From Eublepharis macularius (Eukaryota > Chordata > Lepidosauria > Squamata > Eublepharidae), in the NCBI RefSeq assembly GCF_028583425.1, contig NC_072793.1, positions 65,291,028 to 65,355,027 of the forward strand: DNA of 64,000 nt, written 5' to 3'. Below the pieces are notes generated by a model that ran no database searches, had not been told where the DNA came from, and worked only from the letters and a program-made list of their open reading frames with translations. Positions 1-12,169 of the stretch are shown one piece after another (within the stretch, counting starts at the first letter, position 1; each line of letters opens with the position of its first letter). The position numbers and the translations under genes were made by a program.

Positions 1-190
1 TCCCGGAAAAGGTCCCCCAGTTTCAAGCCCTGGCATCTCCATTTAAAAGGATCAGGTAGTAGATGATGTGAAAGACTTCTGTCTGAGGTCCTGGAGAGCT
101 GCTGTCAGTCTGAGTAGACAGTACTGACCTTGCTGGACCAATGGGCTGATGTAGTATAAGGCAGCTTCATATGTGTATATGTAAGGTCCT
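1..190 (+). repeat. Dispersed interspersed repeat, 3' part
   Basis: The wording (ctggagagctgctg, then a Pu-rich stretch, then gtataaggcagcttcatatg) is one I recognise as a high-copy dispersed repeat of squamate genomes. It probably belongs to a LINE or SINE tail, but I cannot fix the class. No coding potential is visible. Confidence 0.5.
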
Positions 191-1706
191 ATGGGACCAA
201 TGCTAGTCATGCTAATAGAGGGAAGGAAAATCTACTTCCTCCCCACTGGAGAGGACTGGGAAGCTAACATGGCCTTGGGGTAAGACAAACTGAGTGGATC
301 CTGCAGCATGAGAATCCAAAACTGCAAGAAGCCACTCAGTTCAGTGATACCTTCAATGGGCATTAACTCAACTGCTACTGCTTCCCTCAAACTGGTGGAG
401 GTGTGAGAAGTGGCAATCATTTTTTCTAAAGGCTCCAAGCCATGTAACTCCTGAAAAACTGGCAAGGTTTCTTGAGTTTTGTTCTGTTTGTACCAGGCCA
501 CCAGAGGCAAAGATACCCCATCAGGAAAATTCCCTGTAAGTTAAAGATAATTTACCCTAACCCCTCCCCCCCCAATGGCTCCCAGCAGAAGCTTGCAATC
601 TCTTGCAGCTATCCTCCTTTATCCCATTCCTTGACCCCTACTTAATACATATGAAACTGTCTTCCCCATAAAAGACAATAACTGCATTTGTGGTAGCAAT
701 CTGTTAAATCATGTCCAATGTATTCAAAATCCAGGCGCAGCTCCCATTGGCGTTTGAGGGATTGTGCCTAAATGGGCACGGGCAGGCTAGCTGGAGTTGC
801 ACTGGAGCCACACTGTAGCTGTTTATCTGAAGAAGATGAAGGCCATTTTACAAACTACAATGTGAATTCCTGGAAATTAACCTGTCATCCTAAGTGGTAG
901 ATGCGTAGAGCTCAGAATCTGTGGTCTCTGACAAACTCTACTTCCTGATTCTCTTCAAATGCATTTGCTTTCCAAATTTACTTTTCCCTCCCCTAAAGAG
1001 AGTTTCATTTAAATTCCAATCTATTATACCATTTCTGACAGCTGAAATAGTAAATAATATCCATGATTTTCATGGAGTGAGATGGCAGGGTTATTTCCCT
1101 TTAGGGGGAATTTATATAATGCAGCACTCATTTTGAATACTTGGTGGATGTTGCAGAGAAATGCTGCTTGGAAAGATATGGCACAAGACCCTCCTATGTG
1201 TGAAGCTGTATTCCCCAGTCTGACTGAGTGGTCAGGATTAAATTCAAAGTTTATTTTCACTGCCATTGTATAAATTGGAGTTCATTAGGCCCACTAACCT
1301 CAATAAAACATTAGCACCAGGGAAGGATATGTGATGCAAAATCTTCTTAATCCTGTGTCCATTTTAAATAATGTTTTAAAATAAACGAAATAAACCCTAC
1401 AGCCAGAGACAGGAGGTCTGATACGCACATGAAGTTCTACACATGCAAGGCACGGAGGGTCTAACTATCACCATATAGCATTATCCCAACCTTCTTCTTT
1501 TGTGACTGCTATTTCATAATTAAAGAAAAAGAAGATGGTCTGCAAAGCCCCCCGAACTATATCAATATATCTACATAGCTAAATCTGTGGATACTTAAAT
1601 CCAAGGATTACGGCCATGGACAGAAAAGACAGATCTTTCTACAAAGCAGAGAAACACCCCAGGTTTGCAGAGGGGAAAAATCTGAAATCTTAAAAAAAAA
1701 AAGGAG
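191..1706. other. Intergenic, no gene seen
   Basis: Only short open frames (under 95 codons) with no recognisable domain. The 92-codon minus frame at 232-510 has no family look and no splice-linked partner. I see no clear repeat. Confidence 0.5.

Positions 1707-1755
<49 letters not shown>
1707..1755 (+). repeat. (AAC)n microsatellite
   Basis: About 16 uninterrupted AAC units just after an A-run. It could be the simple tail of an old retroposon. Confidence 0.95.
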
Positions 1756-1774
1756 TTGGGGGTTAAAAACCTTT

Positions 1775-1995
1775 AAAATGGTAGACGCAGTGTCTATAGC
1801 TTTAAGAAATAAATGCTCTCAGTGGCTGTTGCTAGGAAACCACAACAATATTGCCAACCTTCAGTAGTTGATTTCTATCAGTAAAAGGCAGGGGAAAGGG
1901 GCAGGACACTTTCCAGGGTTGTTTTGGTCTTTAAGGGAGGACTCATCAAGGCTAGGCCTGACTTGATACCATGTGACTTGCATAACTCACCTAGG
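1775..1995 (+). repeat. Unnamed dispersed repeat with X-box-like motif, copy 1
   Basis: Homologous by eye to the reverse complement of 27490-27790. The shared order is a ctttaa-rich lead, atgctctcag, an imperfect palindrome gttgctaggaaac, attgccaaccttca, tttctatcagtaaaag, then ggcagg and a ggactcat block. No terminal repeats or tail are clear. I do not recognise the family. Confidence 0.55.
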
Positions 1996-2036
1996 ATTGG
2001 CTGCTTGGCACTGTTCAACATCAGCAACCCCACAAA

Positions 2037-2252
2037 AGCCAGTGTGGTGTAGTGGCCAGAGTTTCAAATTAGGATCTTGGTGACCCATGTTCAAATCCCC
2101 TCTGTTGTGGAAGTTTACTGGGTGACCTTGAGCCAGTCGCACGTTCTAATTCTCACCTACTTCACAGGGAGATTATGAGGATAAAACTGAGGAGAGGTGA
2201 ATGAGGTGAGCTGCTCTGAGTATAAATGAACGTATAAATAAAAATAAAGCTG
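2037..2252 (+). repeat. tRNA-derived SINE, diverged copy
   Basis: It starts with the tRNA-like head gtggtgtagtgg and has a B-box-like gttcaaatccc. It then has gggtgaccttgagccagtc and an A-rich ataaataaaaataaa end. It is more diverged than the copies near 3055, 8486 and 31681. Confidence 0.65.
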
Positions 2253-3054
2253 ACAATAGGGGAGCAGATAAAAGATATGTTCATTGTTGGGTGTGAAGAA
2301 GAGAGGGAAGCTGCTTTTTGGAAGAACAGACCTCTAGCATACACAAAAAGGAAACAAGGCTTCAAGCTGAGCAAAATTGTCACTAATAGAAGGGATTCTG
2401 TCAGCAGAGCATGACTTTCTTGCCTTCCCCTCTCCTAATGTAGCCCCAGGTGCCCCCTCCCCCATGCTTCTCCTGTGGGGCAACGGTCTACTTCAGAACA
2501 CCATGGGATTCAAAGGTCTGCAGCAACAGGGGTGATGGGTTAAAATCAGCCCCCTTGTGTCTGCTAAAATTCTCAGCTGGATCCAGCCTCCAGGGCATTG
2601 TTTGTCTTATTTCTTTGTACCTGCATATAGCAGAATGGCAACTCTTCTGATGGGGAAGAGGCTCTGGCCCCTGGTTTGTTCTTCACTATGATACACCTCT
2701 TGGGAGAGGTTTGAGACCAATGCACTACTGGACAGAAGACTAATTGGGAGACTTGCTTCTTTGAAACTTGCAGAAATCAGCAGCAATGAAATATGTTTTG
2801 ATTAAAACCAATTACATTATCATATAGCAGTATACAAGCTTTCAGGTTCCCCAGAATTCTTTATCAGATTCAACTATTTGGAGGTGGACAGGATAATGAT
2901 GATGTCTGAACGCATGTCTGCCTTTTAAAAATGGAAACCAAAGTTAAAATTAATCTGTGGGTTGGCTATATAATATAAAGCTACCACATTTTTCTTGTGC
3001 TCTGTACCTTGGAAGGCAGCTGCGTGTTCTTATGAGTGCATAAAGGGTTCTGAT
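2253..3054. other. Intergenic, nothing recognised
   Basis: Unique-looking AT-rich sequence with no open frame over 75 codons and no repeat that I can name. Confidence 0.45.
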
Positions 3055-3277
3055 TAATAATAACAACAACAACATTCAATTTATATACCACCCTTCAGGA
3101 CAACTTAATGCCCACTTACAGCGGTTTACAAAGTATGCCATTATTATCCCCACAACAAAACACCCTGTGAGGTGGGTGGGGCTGAGAGAGCCAGCTTCAA
3201 GCGGAAGAGTGGGGAATCAAACCCGGCTCTCCAGATTAGAGTCCCGCGCTCTTAACCACTACACCAAACTGGCTCTC
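3055..3277 (-). repeat. tRNA-derived SINE
   Basis: On the minus strand it reads ccagtttggtgtagtggtta, a B-box-like gggtttgattcccc, then the body and cctgaagggtggtatataaa with a GTT/ATT tail. Compared with the copy at 8486 it lacks the internal segment containing the gggtgaccttgggc block, so it is an internally deleted copy. Confidence 0.88.
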
Positions 3278-3477
3278 AATTAACTATTGGGTTTATATAT
3301 TCAATGGGAAAATTGCCATTCTTTTGCTTCACTACCCTGGCACTCTTTGGTGCATCTTGGAATTTGTTTTGCACCAAGCAACATGTAATCTTAGTCAGTT
3401 TTCAACATCCCTTCATCTCCATTTCAAGCAAATTATTGACTTAGGATTTTTCCCTACCTCTGTGTAGCAACCCTGAA

Positions 3478-3575
3478 ATTCTTCCGTGGTTTCCCATCAA
3501 TTTCCTAACCGGAGCTCATCCTGCTTAGCTTTCAAGATCTGAAGAGATTGGGCTATCCTGGGCTATCGAGATCAA
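3478..3575 (-). repeat. 5S rRNA-derived SINE fragment
   Basis: Read on minus, it has a damaged version of the 5S internal promoter wording: agatcttgaaagctaagcag followed by a block like the tggatgggaaacc region. It is a short, decayed relative of the better copy at 28870-29086. Confidence 0.5.
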
Positions 3576-5864
3576 GCTGAAGACTTCTAGGGAACTCCAA
3601 AAGTTGTTCCAGCTTTGTGAAATTTGGTTGCTCCTAATAAAAAGGTATTACATTGATGACTTCTTTTGGTGTGGGGGGGGGGGTCTAGTGGACACTGGAC
3701 TAACAAGGCCACCTAAGAGCTCTGTCATTAAAACTTTGAGTCACTTTCATGCATTCTCACACAGGGATGCCAACAATACATTTTACACAGAAAAGAGACA
3801 ACAATTTTTTTCTAGAAAAGTTTTCAGCGCGGGATGTGTCAACTGAGGAATACTGCTCTTAGCAAGGAGCCTCCTTAAGGGCTCTCCTTTCTGCCTGAGG
3901 CAAGGGCTACGGCCAAGCCGGTAGCTGTTCTTATCAGGGTTCCAAGAGCACAAGTCCAAATATCTCCATACTGAAATTAACATCTAGAGGAATCTGCCTT
4001 TGTATTACCACCAGGTATTTCTCGTAGGAGTATTTTTAATATACAGACACAAGGTGGCCAGCTTTTTCTTTGTAGCAGGGCTCCTGTGTACTTAACAGTT
4101 GCAAAATAAGTGAAAAATGAACAGCTAGACTTTTTCCAATATAGAAATGCGCTGACAGAAAAAGTAATCTATTAATTTCTTGTGATATTATGCAGATGGT
4201 AAAGGTAGAGCAGCACAGGAAGAAAAATTTGGCAACCCTAGACAAATGTCAACTATTCTAGGGGAAATTACTTTATCAAGGGATAAATGCTGCAACCCCC
4301 CAAAAAGAGCCATAAGCTAACTAAACATTTTTAAAGCACAAAGACAATAAGAATTGTACCGATTTTGAATCTGATTTTGCTAGCAGAATGTTTTAATATT
4401 GCTACTGCAACAGCATCAAAACAGAAAAATGATTAATCAGCTGAACATGTTTCACTTGCTGGGCTTCATCATTACGTATAAACAATTTGAGTCAAATTAT
4501 GCATTTAGGAAACCAAATGTTGGAACTATATGTGATAGTACTTGGACAGTTGGTAAAATGATTTATGACATGTGCATGCATTGAACAACTCATTTGGTAT
4601 TAGGGTTTATTGTTGAACTAGTTTTATGGCATTGGCAGAGAGAAACCACAAAACTAGAATGTATGCTCAAGTCGTTGGAACAAATCCAGTTAGGATCTTC
4701 CTTGGCAAGCATCAGTGTATGCCACAAAGAGCCTCATGGAAGGCAGCAGAGCCTCTTGGAGGAGAAAACACCAGTCCCAAGTATTCAGAGGAACAAAGCA
4801 AATCCCACTGAAATATTTTATTTCTACTAATATGCTGTGCAGTCCAAAATGGCAATGCCTCCCTGGGCATGAAACACAGCATATTTTACATAATTGGTTT
4901 AGCAGCAAAATAAGCAGATAAATAAATGCTAATGAACAGCTGGTCTCAATAAACAAGATAAATTAAAATTAATAATAATCTTATTCATTTAATGAACATG
5001 CTAACCATATTTTTAAAGGCAGGAATAAAAAATGCATGATCTCCTGCAGGGAGGTGCTAAGCCAAGCAAGAGAAATGTGTTTAGAGGCACTCCAGGGTTA
5101 CCTTTGAGCTTCATGGGGATGGGCAGTTTGCCAAAAGCTTTGTGTCCCCATTCAGGAGTGGGGGTGGGAAGGACATATATTTTATATATTTATGAAGATA
5201 CTTGTATCCTGCCTTCCCCTCCCAAAAAGGGTTCCAAGAAGGTTTGCAGCAAAAATAAACCATAAAATATATTTAACCAGATAAAACCATAATGTCAAAC
5301 AGACAGAACAAATCTAGATGCAAAATAGTGCCATTTAGGTACAAACACCAACTGCCAGAAATATTCTATGCACCATATTCAGCCTCAGGTATATCAAGTC
5401 TCTGTAAACAACATGGCCTTACAGGCTCTTCTGAAGGCAAACAGGGAAAGATATCCTCTTCATATTCTCTGGATGATCATTCTAAAAGTATGGCGTTGCC
5501 ATTGAACTCCCCTGCCCTGGCAAATAACTAGGCTGATAGATAGAACCCCTTTCAAACATTACAGTTTGAGCAATCTGACCATGCATAAGGGAAACTGTGA
5601 TATGTTTGAACCTTTCAATATGCATGGTTGCTTTTTGTATGAATAATACAACATACCTATTTTCCATCTCTGGTATGTGGCAACATGTGTTCCCCCTTCC
5701 CACAAAAAATGGGGATCTGATTGTATGAACCAAAGGTGAAGAATAGGAATGTTGCCCTATTCATGTAAAATGGTGACCAAGATATTGAGATAATTGTATA
5801 TGCGCCGTCTCCTCTTACGCGCAGTCAGATCACCAAAATTGTAACAGCTAAATAGGGTTTAGAC
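3576..5864. other. Intergenic, nothing recognised
   Basis: There is a poly-G run near 3671-3682 and a retroposon-tail-like patch at about 5176-5265 (atcctgccttcccctccc). Open frames are all under 90 codons and look like chance. No gene seen. Confidence 0.45.
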
Positions 5865-6214
5865 CAGGACTCTCTAACATGGTGCCCTGTGGACACCATG
5901 GTGCCTACTGACACCTTTTCTGGTACCCATCAAGCGTTTTTAGAAAGTGGGCTGTGCCAGGTGGTTCTTTTTGCACTGCAAAGATTCTGATTGGCGATTG
6001 GAGATTTGATTGGCTGTGCAGTTTTTTAAAAACTCTCCTTTGACAGCAGCTGTTACCACAGCACAAGGATCTTCTTCACTGTTGACCGAAGGTGAGCTGC
6101 GGCACCATTGTGTGGCTGGCTCCACCTCCCGCAGCAGCCTTTATGTGGCAGCCATTTTGTGGCTGTGCCAAATTCCAAAGGTGCCCACAGACTCAAAAAG
6201 GTTGGGGACCCCAG
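5865..6214. mobile_element. hAT-type non-autonomous DNA transposon
   Basis: The right end ggttggggaccccag and the left end caggactctctaacatgg are imperfect inverted repeats. The same ends and inner wording (ctgattggcgattggagatt, agaaagtgggc) occur inverted at 31956-32188. Flanks tttagacc and tttagatc fit an 8-bp target duplication with one mismatch. No transposase is encoded. Confidence 0.7.
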
Positions 6215-7564
6215 TTTAGATCTTCCTGTCCTAAAAGAAGGCACAATAAGCAAGAACTGCTAAAAGGAATGAAGTCGGTGCACCAGTCCATACTGGGGAG
6301 ATCTACTTTCATTTTTTAATTCTTTTATTTGGCCTCTCTCTATTGCCCATACCAAGCTACACCTAAGCAAGGTGGCTATCATTTTTCAGGCCTTGCTTCT
6401 GTGCTTTAGCACTTAAACCTTTCCCACTGCTTATCTTCATGCCAGTTAAAGCTTCCGCTGCTTAGGTTTTTTTTTTTTTAAATGTCTAGTTGTTAATAAA
6501 AACATAGGAGCATGAACAGAAAAAAAGGTGGCAATTAAGATACATCAGCAGACCTGTTCACTATAGCAAGTGGCAAAGGGGACAGATGAGTGGACCTGGG
6601 GACAGGGGAGAACAGGAAGGAAAAGCTAAAGCTACCTCATGCAACACTTGATTACAGAATTAAAAGTAATGTATGAATCTCTAGGTCTCAGTTTAGTATT
6701 CCTAACAAACACCAACCCCATTCTGCTATGCATATTAGCATATGAAGATAAGTAGTGGTTAAGGTTTGGGCTCTTAAAGGCACAGGAGGTAGTATTTCCA
6801 ACTTTTTACTGACCTAGTGCCTTTAATGGCACCTTGCTCTCCAGACATTAACAGGTAATAATGTTATCTTTATTCTCTGAAAATTTTCACCTATTGATTT
6901 TGGCTGCTTTTTGGTTCTCAAAAGCTAGTCAAAGTGGCTTTTGGGGTATATGGTAATCACCCCAAAGTCCTACCTCTCCTCCGAGGCTCTGCACCAATTC
7001 TTGTGATTATAGGCTTAGGCAAAGCCAAGTGATTGTCAGCCAATCAGAGCCCATGGAACACCATTGGACGGGAGGGGGTGAGCAAGCCAGGTTAAAAGGG
7101 GAGGAAAAACTTCTCATATAGGGATTTGGACACTCCGGTTAGGAGAAGCAGATTAGCTAGGATTTTTATTTGGAGTTTTATGCAGGATGGGCAGGCCTAG
7201 GGGAGAATGCTTTTTTTTTTTTTAGGGGATAAATAAGCATCCTGGTAAAAAGCCAAAAGCACCAAAACTAACTGGGTAGTTTCTGAGAGCCAGAGAACAT
7301 TTTGGTATCCAGGTCCAGTAAACCTCCCAACCTGAGATAAACTTTCCAAGGAAAGGAAGCAAGAATTCTCCTCAGTGTTTATTTAGTTTAATTGGGTGCA
7401 GTTACAAAATATCCAGTTTTATGGGGGAAAGTATCCAGTCTTTTGGGGAGAAACTAACTGCTGGGTTGTAGTAGAAAATCACTTCATCCCCAGCCTAGCA
7501 GGGAGCAAAATAGAAACAAAATATATGGAAAAAATTATGGGTGACTCAAACAAGGAAAACGGTA
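6215..7564. other. Intergenic, nothing firm
   Basis: Mostly unclassified. Around 7040-7110 there is a gccaatcag box and a GC-richer patch upstream of ggttaaaagggg. It looks promoter-like, but no transcript or frame follows it. Confidence 0.4.
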
Positions 7565-8388
7565 CCAATACCCCTTTGTTCTGAAAAAATCACATAGATG
7601 GTATATTACTCCACTATATCTTGCAACAATAAATAATACAAATAACACAAAATGCTGGAGAAATTGCAGTCAGCAAGGTGATTACATCCATATGTGGTGG
7701 TCATGCCCTGTAGTATCAAAATTTGGGGAAAATTTTTACAGAAATGGAAAATATTGTGCATAAAATCATTTATGCCACACCAGTGCTGGCCTTGTTAACA
7801 ATCTGAGGGGGGAAATTGACATCCAAGGGATTAATAGTGTTTATGTTGATGGCAGGGCAGCCTGTAGGGTAAGAACAGAATGTTGGAGATCTGCAGAATC
7901 TCCATCTCTACATCATTGGTACTCTGAGCTATGGCAAATAGCTATGGCAGAAAGATTGACATATCAGCTTAGAGTAGTTAAAGATAATGCTAAAATGTCA
8001 GATTTGTATGAAATATGGCATGATTGTATTTCATATAAGAATCAGAAAGGCATCCAATATCAACATCTTTTTGAACCCTTCCTCAAATTATATAAAAGGA
8101 ATTAGATAAGAAGTACATAAAGAAATACTTTAGGGAAAAAAACCCTGCACCATTAAAGATTTCCTCTCTTAGTTATATCTTGCAAGAGAAATTTGAAAAA
8201 AAATGTGCTAAATATTAAGCCCTCTGTCAACAACTTGATGCAACTTTGTATATTTTGGTTTCCCACCCACCCCCACCCCTCTTCTGTGTGTTTTTCTTCT
8301 TTTCATAATCTTTGTTACGTCTGTTTTTCAGATGGTGCTTGTCTCTATTTTTGTTTAAAAAAATAATAAACATTAATTTAAAAAAAGA
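7565..8388 (+). mobile_element. L1 LINE, 5'-truncated 3' end
   Basis: Broken plus-strand frames recall the C-terminal part of L1 ORF2: a YIHMWWSCP patch near 7680 (L1 ORF2 has a similar WW-C-P motif), then ELWQIAMAERLTYQLRVV near 7925-7980 and EIWHDCISY near 8010-8040. A C/T-rich 3' UTR and an A-rich end with ataataaac follow at about 8354-8388. It is a fragment with several frame breaks. Only the last 180 or so codons of ORF2 are left. Confidence 0.7.
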
Positions 8389-8485
8389 AATTCACCTTAC
8401 CCTTATAAGCTGAAAGTATGTCAAATACCTTGTTGCTTTCTGTTAAATAAAACATTTTTTCTTCAATTGTGTTTTATCTGTCCAG

Positions 8486-8749
8486 TCATATAATAATAAT
8501 AACAAAACAACAACATTTGATTTATATACCGCCCTTCAGGACAATTTAATGCCCCCTCAGAGCGGTTTACAAAGTATGTCATTATTATTCCCACAACAAT
8601 AATCACATTGTGAGGTGGGTGGGTCTGAGAGAGCTCCTAGAAGCTGTGACTAGCCCAAGGTCACCCAGCTGGCTTCAAGTGGAGGAGTGAGGAATCAAAC
8701 CCCGTTCTCCAGATTAGAGTCCTGTGCTCTTAACCACTACACCAAACTG
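8486..8749 (-). repeat. tRNA-derived SINE, near full length
   Basis: On minus it shows the tRNA-like head (cagtttggtgtagtggtta), a B-box-like ggggtttgattcc, gggtgaccttgggctagtca, gtaaaccgctctg, cctgaagggcggtatataaa and a GTT/ATT tail. It is the best full-length minus-strand copy here. Its 5' edge lies inside the local duplication at 8742-8864. Confidence 0.9.
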
Positions 8750-8864
8750 AAAAAGGGAACTCAATTTGCCTCAGAAACACAACCAATAGTGTTATAAAAA
8801 GGTAAAAACCAAACTGAAAAAGGGAACTCAATTTGCCTCAGAAACACAACCAATAGTGTTATAA
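8742..8864. repeat. Two-copy tandem duplication, period 67
   Basis: A 56-bp block (8742-8797) is repeated at 8809-8864 with no mismatch that I can see. The first copy includes the last 8 bases of the SINE head, so the duplication happened after the SINE inserted. Confidence 0.92.
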
Positions 8865-9359
8865 CAGTGTCTGAATAAGAGACTTGTGGGAGCATGCAGT
8901 TTACATGCTATCAACCCTTCATCATAAACTAGTGTCACCCATTCTCATGATTGTGTGCAGTTGGTGATTCAAATATAAGAAGAGTTTAGTGTGAGGGAGA
9001 GTTGTTTTAGAAAGGTTCCAGGCAACTACAGAAGATCCTGAGATGTTTCAGTACAACATAATCCTAAACATAATAACATCTTGACTAGAATACAGTTGCC
9101 TCAGAGCTTCATCCTAATCCTCCTCCAGTAACTACCACATTTGGCAACTTCACTTGCATGCAAGAGGCATATTAAGATGCCCAAAAGAAAGGGGAAAACA
9201 CACATCCAGATATATTCCTAGCAACCTCATCTTTATTGCACCATGGGCTCTTTTTCAAAGTAACAATAGTGTCCCCCTCTAGATCTGGTAATTTCTTGTG
9301 TATAGTACTGTAAGGTTGTCCTGCATTAATCCAGAGTAGTATTAATAATACTTATCTGT
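8865..9359. other. Intergenic, nothing recognised
   Basis: No frame or repeat that I can name. Confidence 0.4.
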
Positions 9360-9832
9360 GGTGGCCACCACTTTATGGAATAGCCTGCTTGAAGAGGTAA
9401 GGAAAGCTCCCAGTCTCCTGGCTTTCTGCAAACTATGCAAAATAAAATTATTCAGAAGGGCTTTCTACCCAGATAATAGGGATGTGCCATAAGAAATAGC
9501 TCAGAGGGATGCTTTGGTAGGGACAAGGACTATATGCTATGCTATTGGATACTGTATACTGATGCAGATATGTGCCTACTAGGGAGTTTCCACATTGCTT
9601 AAGACAAGTAAATTAGTTATGAGTTGTTTCAGAAAGATTTCATCTCTATTCTAGACTTCATGTTTATTTTTCAAATTTTCTGCTACAGTACCCTATTGCA
9701 TCTATTTCAGGGAATGTCCTGTGTCCATTGTTGCACTTGCTTGGTAAATGTCCTACCTGTTGATGGTATTGTATTTCACTTGCACTGTGTAATCTGCCTT
9801 GGATCTCAGTGAGAAGGGTGGAAAATAAAATA
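9360..9832 (+). mobile_element. L2-type LINE 3' end
   Basis: Plus-strand reading around 9376-9480 gives LWNSLLEEVRKAPSL, then KIKLFRRAFYP, the usual last part of L2 ORF2. A 3' UTR-like end follows (tgtaatctgccttggatctcagtgagaagg). It is 5'-truncated and decayed. Confidence 0.6.
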
Positions 9833-10766
9833 ACCATGTGGTCAGAAACATCATATGATTGTTTCCCACGAAGCTACTTTAACAACAGTAGAGAGTAAAT
9901 CCCATTGAACTCAAAGGGAATTATTTCTGAGTAGACATTGCTATTGTACATTGAGAGAACATTACTGAACATGTGTAAAAGCAGCTTAAGTAGCTCCTGG
10001 TTTGAATCCATCGAAATAAAACCTTGAAAACTCAGTGTTATAATTTCTAGGGGTGAACTGAATATTGACAAATTGTAATATTGAAATTTCCATTTCACAC
10101 ATTCAGGGGCAGCTCTGATTTTTTTTTTAGAGGAGCTGGGGGGTATTTAACATAATTTGAACAGTCACTTGGGAACAGGAGAAGATAACACACTTTGATT
10201 TTTTTGAATTAGGAGATGGATGTTTTCACATAATTTATGCAATACTAGTTCCTGACATTAAGTCAGTGGATTTCACCCCAGGGTATGGGAAATTGAAAGG
10301 CACTGATCTATTTGTCTAGCAGTACATCACTGCCTGAGATGATTGCAGCTACCTAAGTCCCTGATCAGCAATAGAACTCTATGGTTTTTTTTAATGAACT
10401 AATTGATTTGCCCTTCAACTAGTGCATTTAAAATTGGCACTAGTCCTGGTTAACCAGTACTAATTCTGGGTCACCCTAGGAGAAGAGCAGGAGTTCACAA
10501 AGACTGTTATTCTTTTACTGTGATCAGAGTTGTGTAGTAAAAAGGGGGGTGGTAGAACAACAAACAAACTCAACAATGAAGATAAATTAACAGAGAACAT
10601 TGTGAAAAAGCAAGATTCGAGTCCAGTAGCACCTTAATGACTGTCACCCACCATAAACCTCCCTACACAGGTTTAGGGCTTCACAGGCACTTAAGGGCAG
10701 TCACAATCTGCCACCTGTCTAATCTCTATTTATCAGGTAGAGAACCCTGACCCTAATCCACACTGG
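9833..10766. other. Intergenic, nothing firm
   Basis: A short patch at about 10608-10640 (gagtccagtagcacc) matches the arm of the inverted-repeat element at 55349-55509. Otherwise nothing recognised. Confidence 0.4.
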
Positions 10767-10774
10767 GTCATTTC

Positions 10775-11467
10775 TAGACATGGGCACGAATCGAAAAACG
10801 CCCCCGAACAAGCTGTTCGTTGTTCATTGCCATCCACGAACAATGAAAAGTAACGAGCATGACCCTGTTCACAAACATGTTCGTTGTTCGTTGTTTGTGG
10901 CCCCTTAAAGATCCCTTTAAACTATCAGCCAGTACCTAGCAGGGGGAATCCCCCCCACTGCCTACCAGCTGATAGTTTAAAGGGCCCTTTCCTGCCACGT
11001 GCAAGGGGCAGGGCCCTTTAAACACCCCACAAACTGACCTTCCCAATGTCCCATACCCACCAAAGTTGCAGGGGAAATAGTCCTCACTGTCCTCCGAAGA
11101 CCCCCCCAAGTTTCAGAGAGATTGCACCCCGGGAAAGGCATGATGCATGGGTCTCCCTCTTTCTTGTCATTTTCTCTTCACAGTGGCAAAAACGGGACTC
11201 TCTGCTGGACGTACTTTGAAGGGTTAAAGCCAGAAGGAAAGCCAGGAGGAGTTCAGACAGAGTTCAGTCCCTGCCAGTTGCCAGGGGAATTGATTGAAAG
11301 GCCCCAGACTGTCTGGCTTGATGAACGGCTGATGAAGGCAACGAACGAGGCTTGCAACGACCACTTGTTCATTTAGAATGGAGCCTCACAAACAGCTTGT
11401 TCGTGAACAGATGAACAGGCTGTTCGTGGGGTTTTTTCGTTCGTAATGCTGTTCATGCCCATGTCTA
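10775..11467. mobile_element. hAT-type non-autonomous DNA transposon, both ends present
   Basis: Terminal inverted repeats TAGACATGGGCACGAA and TTCATGCCCATGTCTA lie between perfect 8-bp target duplications gtcatttc (10767-10774 and 11468-11475). An 8-bp duplication and a TA-G start fit the hAT superfamily. The subterminal parts are rich in the GAACAAG/TTCGTTC motif on both arms. The inner part at 10901-11023 is a ctttaaa-bordered module shared with the 57274 element. No transposase frame; the 84-codon frame inside is not recognisable. Confidence 0.88.
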
Positions 11468-11475
11468 GTCATTTC

Positions 11476-12169
11476 TCTCCTCTTCCCAGAGGCTCCTCCA
11501 GACAGGCAGCCTGCTCCCTCTGTTCACTACCCCTCACCCAACTACTGTCCAAGGCTACTGGGGGAAAGGGAACTCAGTGTTTACTCTCTCTATACGCTCC
11601 ACCATATTGTTAAATTAGGCCCATTGCTTATGACCAGAATGTTTGATGTTCGTGTGTGTGTTTATTATCCCTCAGCCAACAACAGGCCAGCCAGGGCTAA
11701 ACAGAACAAAAAACCTTTATAAGATGTACAGCGCTGAATGAGGTGAATTAGTTAAACATTTATAAAAACTTGTTCACATAATTTATAACCCCACACTCTT
11801 TTAACAGTGCTTGTTGGTGATTTTGAAAACAATAAACAGAATTTGGAGAAGAGTGCTGGGAAACCTGAAGGCTTCCACAAAATGTTGCGTTATTTTCGTT
11901 GGTCTTAAGAAAAGGTAATAGATGGCCTCTGTTTTTGGATTTTACTCTGGACCAATGTGGCTTTTTTGATCTTCTTTGGAATAACAGAATTTAGTTGATG
12001 AAGAAAGGGGCACCTCAGCTAGGGGGCTGGGAAACTGCACTAGGTAGTTCAGCTACAATTTAGCTTATATTGGCTCTCAGTGTACTAATATTTTATTTTA
12101 TTTTAAGCGAGGAATGTGAAGATTGCTGTAATTGTTGGGTAGGTTCATATGGGATTTAGAGGTCCTTAA
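11476..12169. other. Intergenic with a repeat fragment
   Basis: Around 11850-11965 the wording (gaaggcttccacaaaatgtt, gttggtcttaagaaaagg, ggcctctgtttt) matches 13130-13235. It looks like a decayed dispersed repeat, possibly related to the element at 55316-55512. No gene seen. Confidence 0.4.

Noticed and set aside
1707-1755. Possible CRISPR-like array
   Set aside because: It is a plain trinucleotide repeat. No spaced direct repeats of CRISPR type occur anywhere, and the DNA is vertebrate.
7018-7110. Promoter-like CCAAT and GC-rich patch
   Set aside because: No downstream exon, frame or splice signal that I can support.
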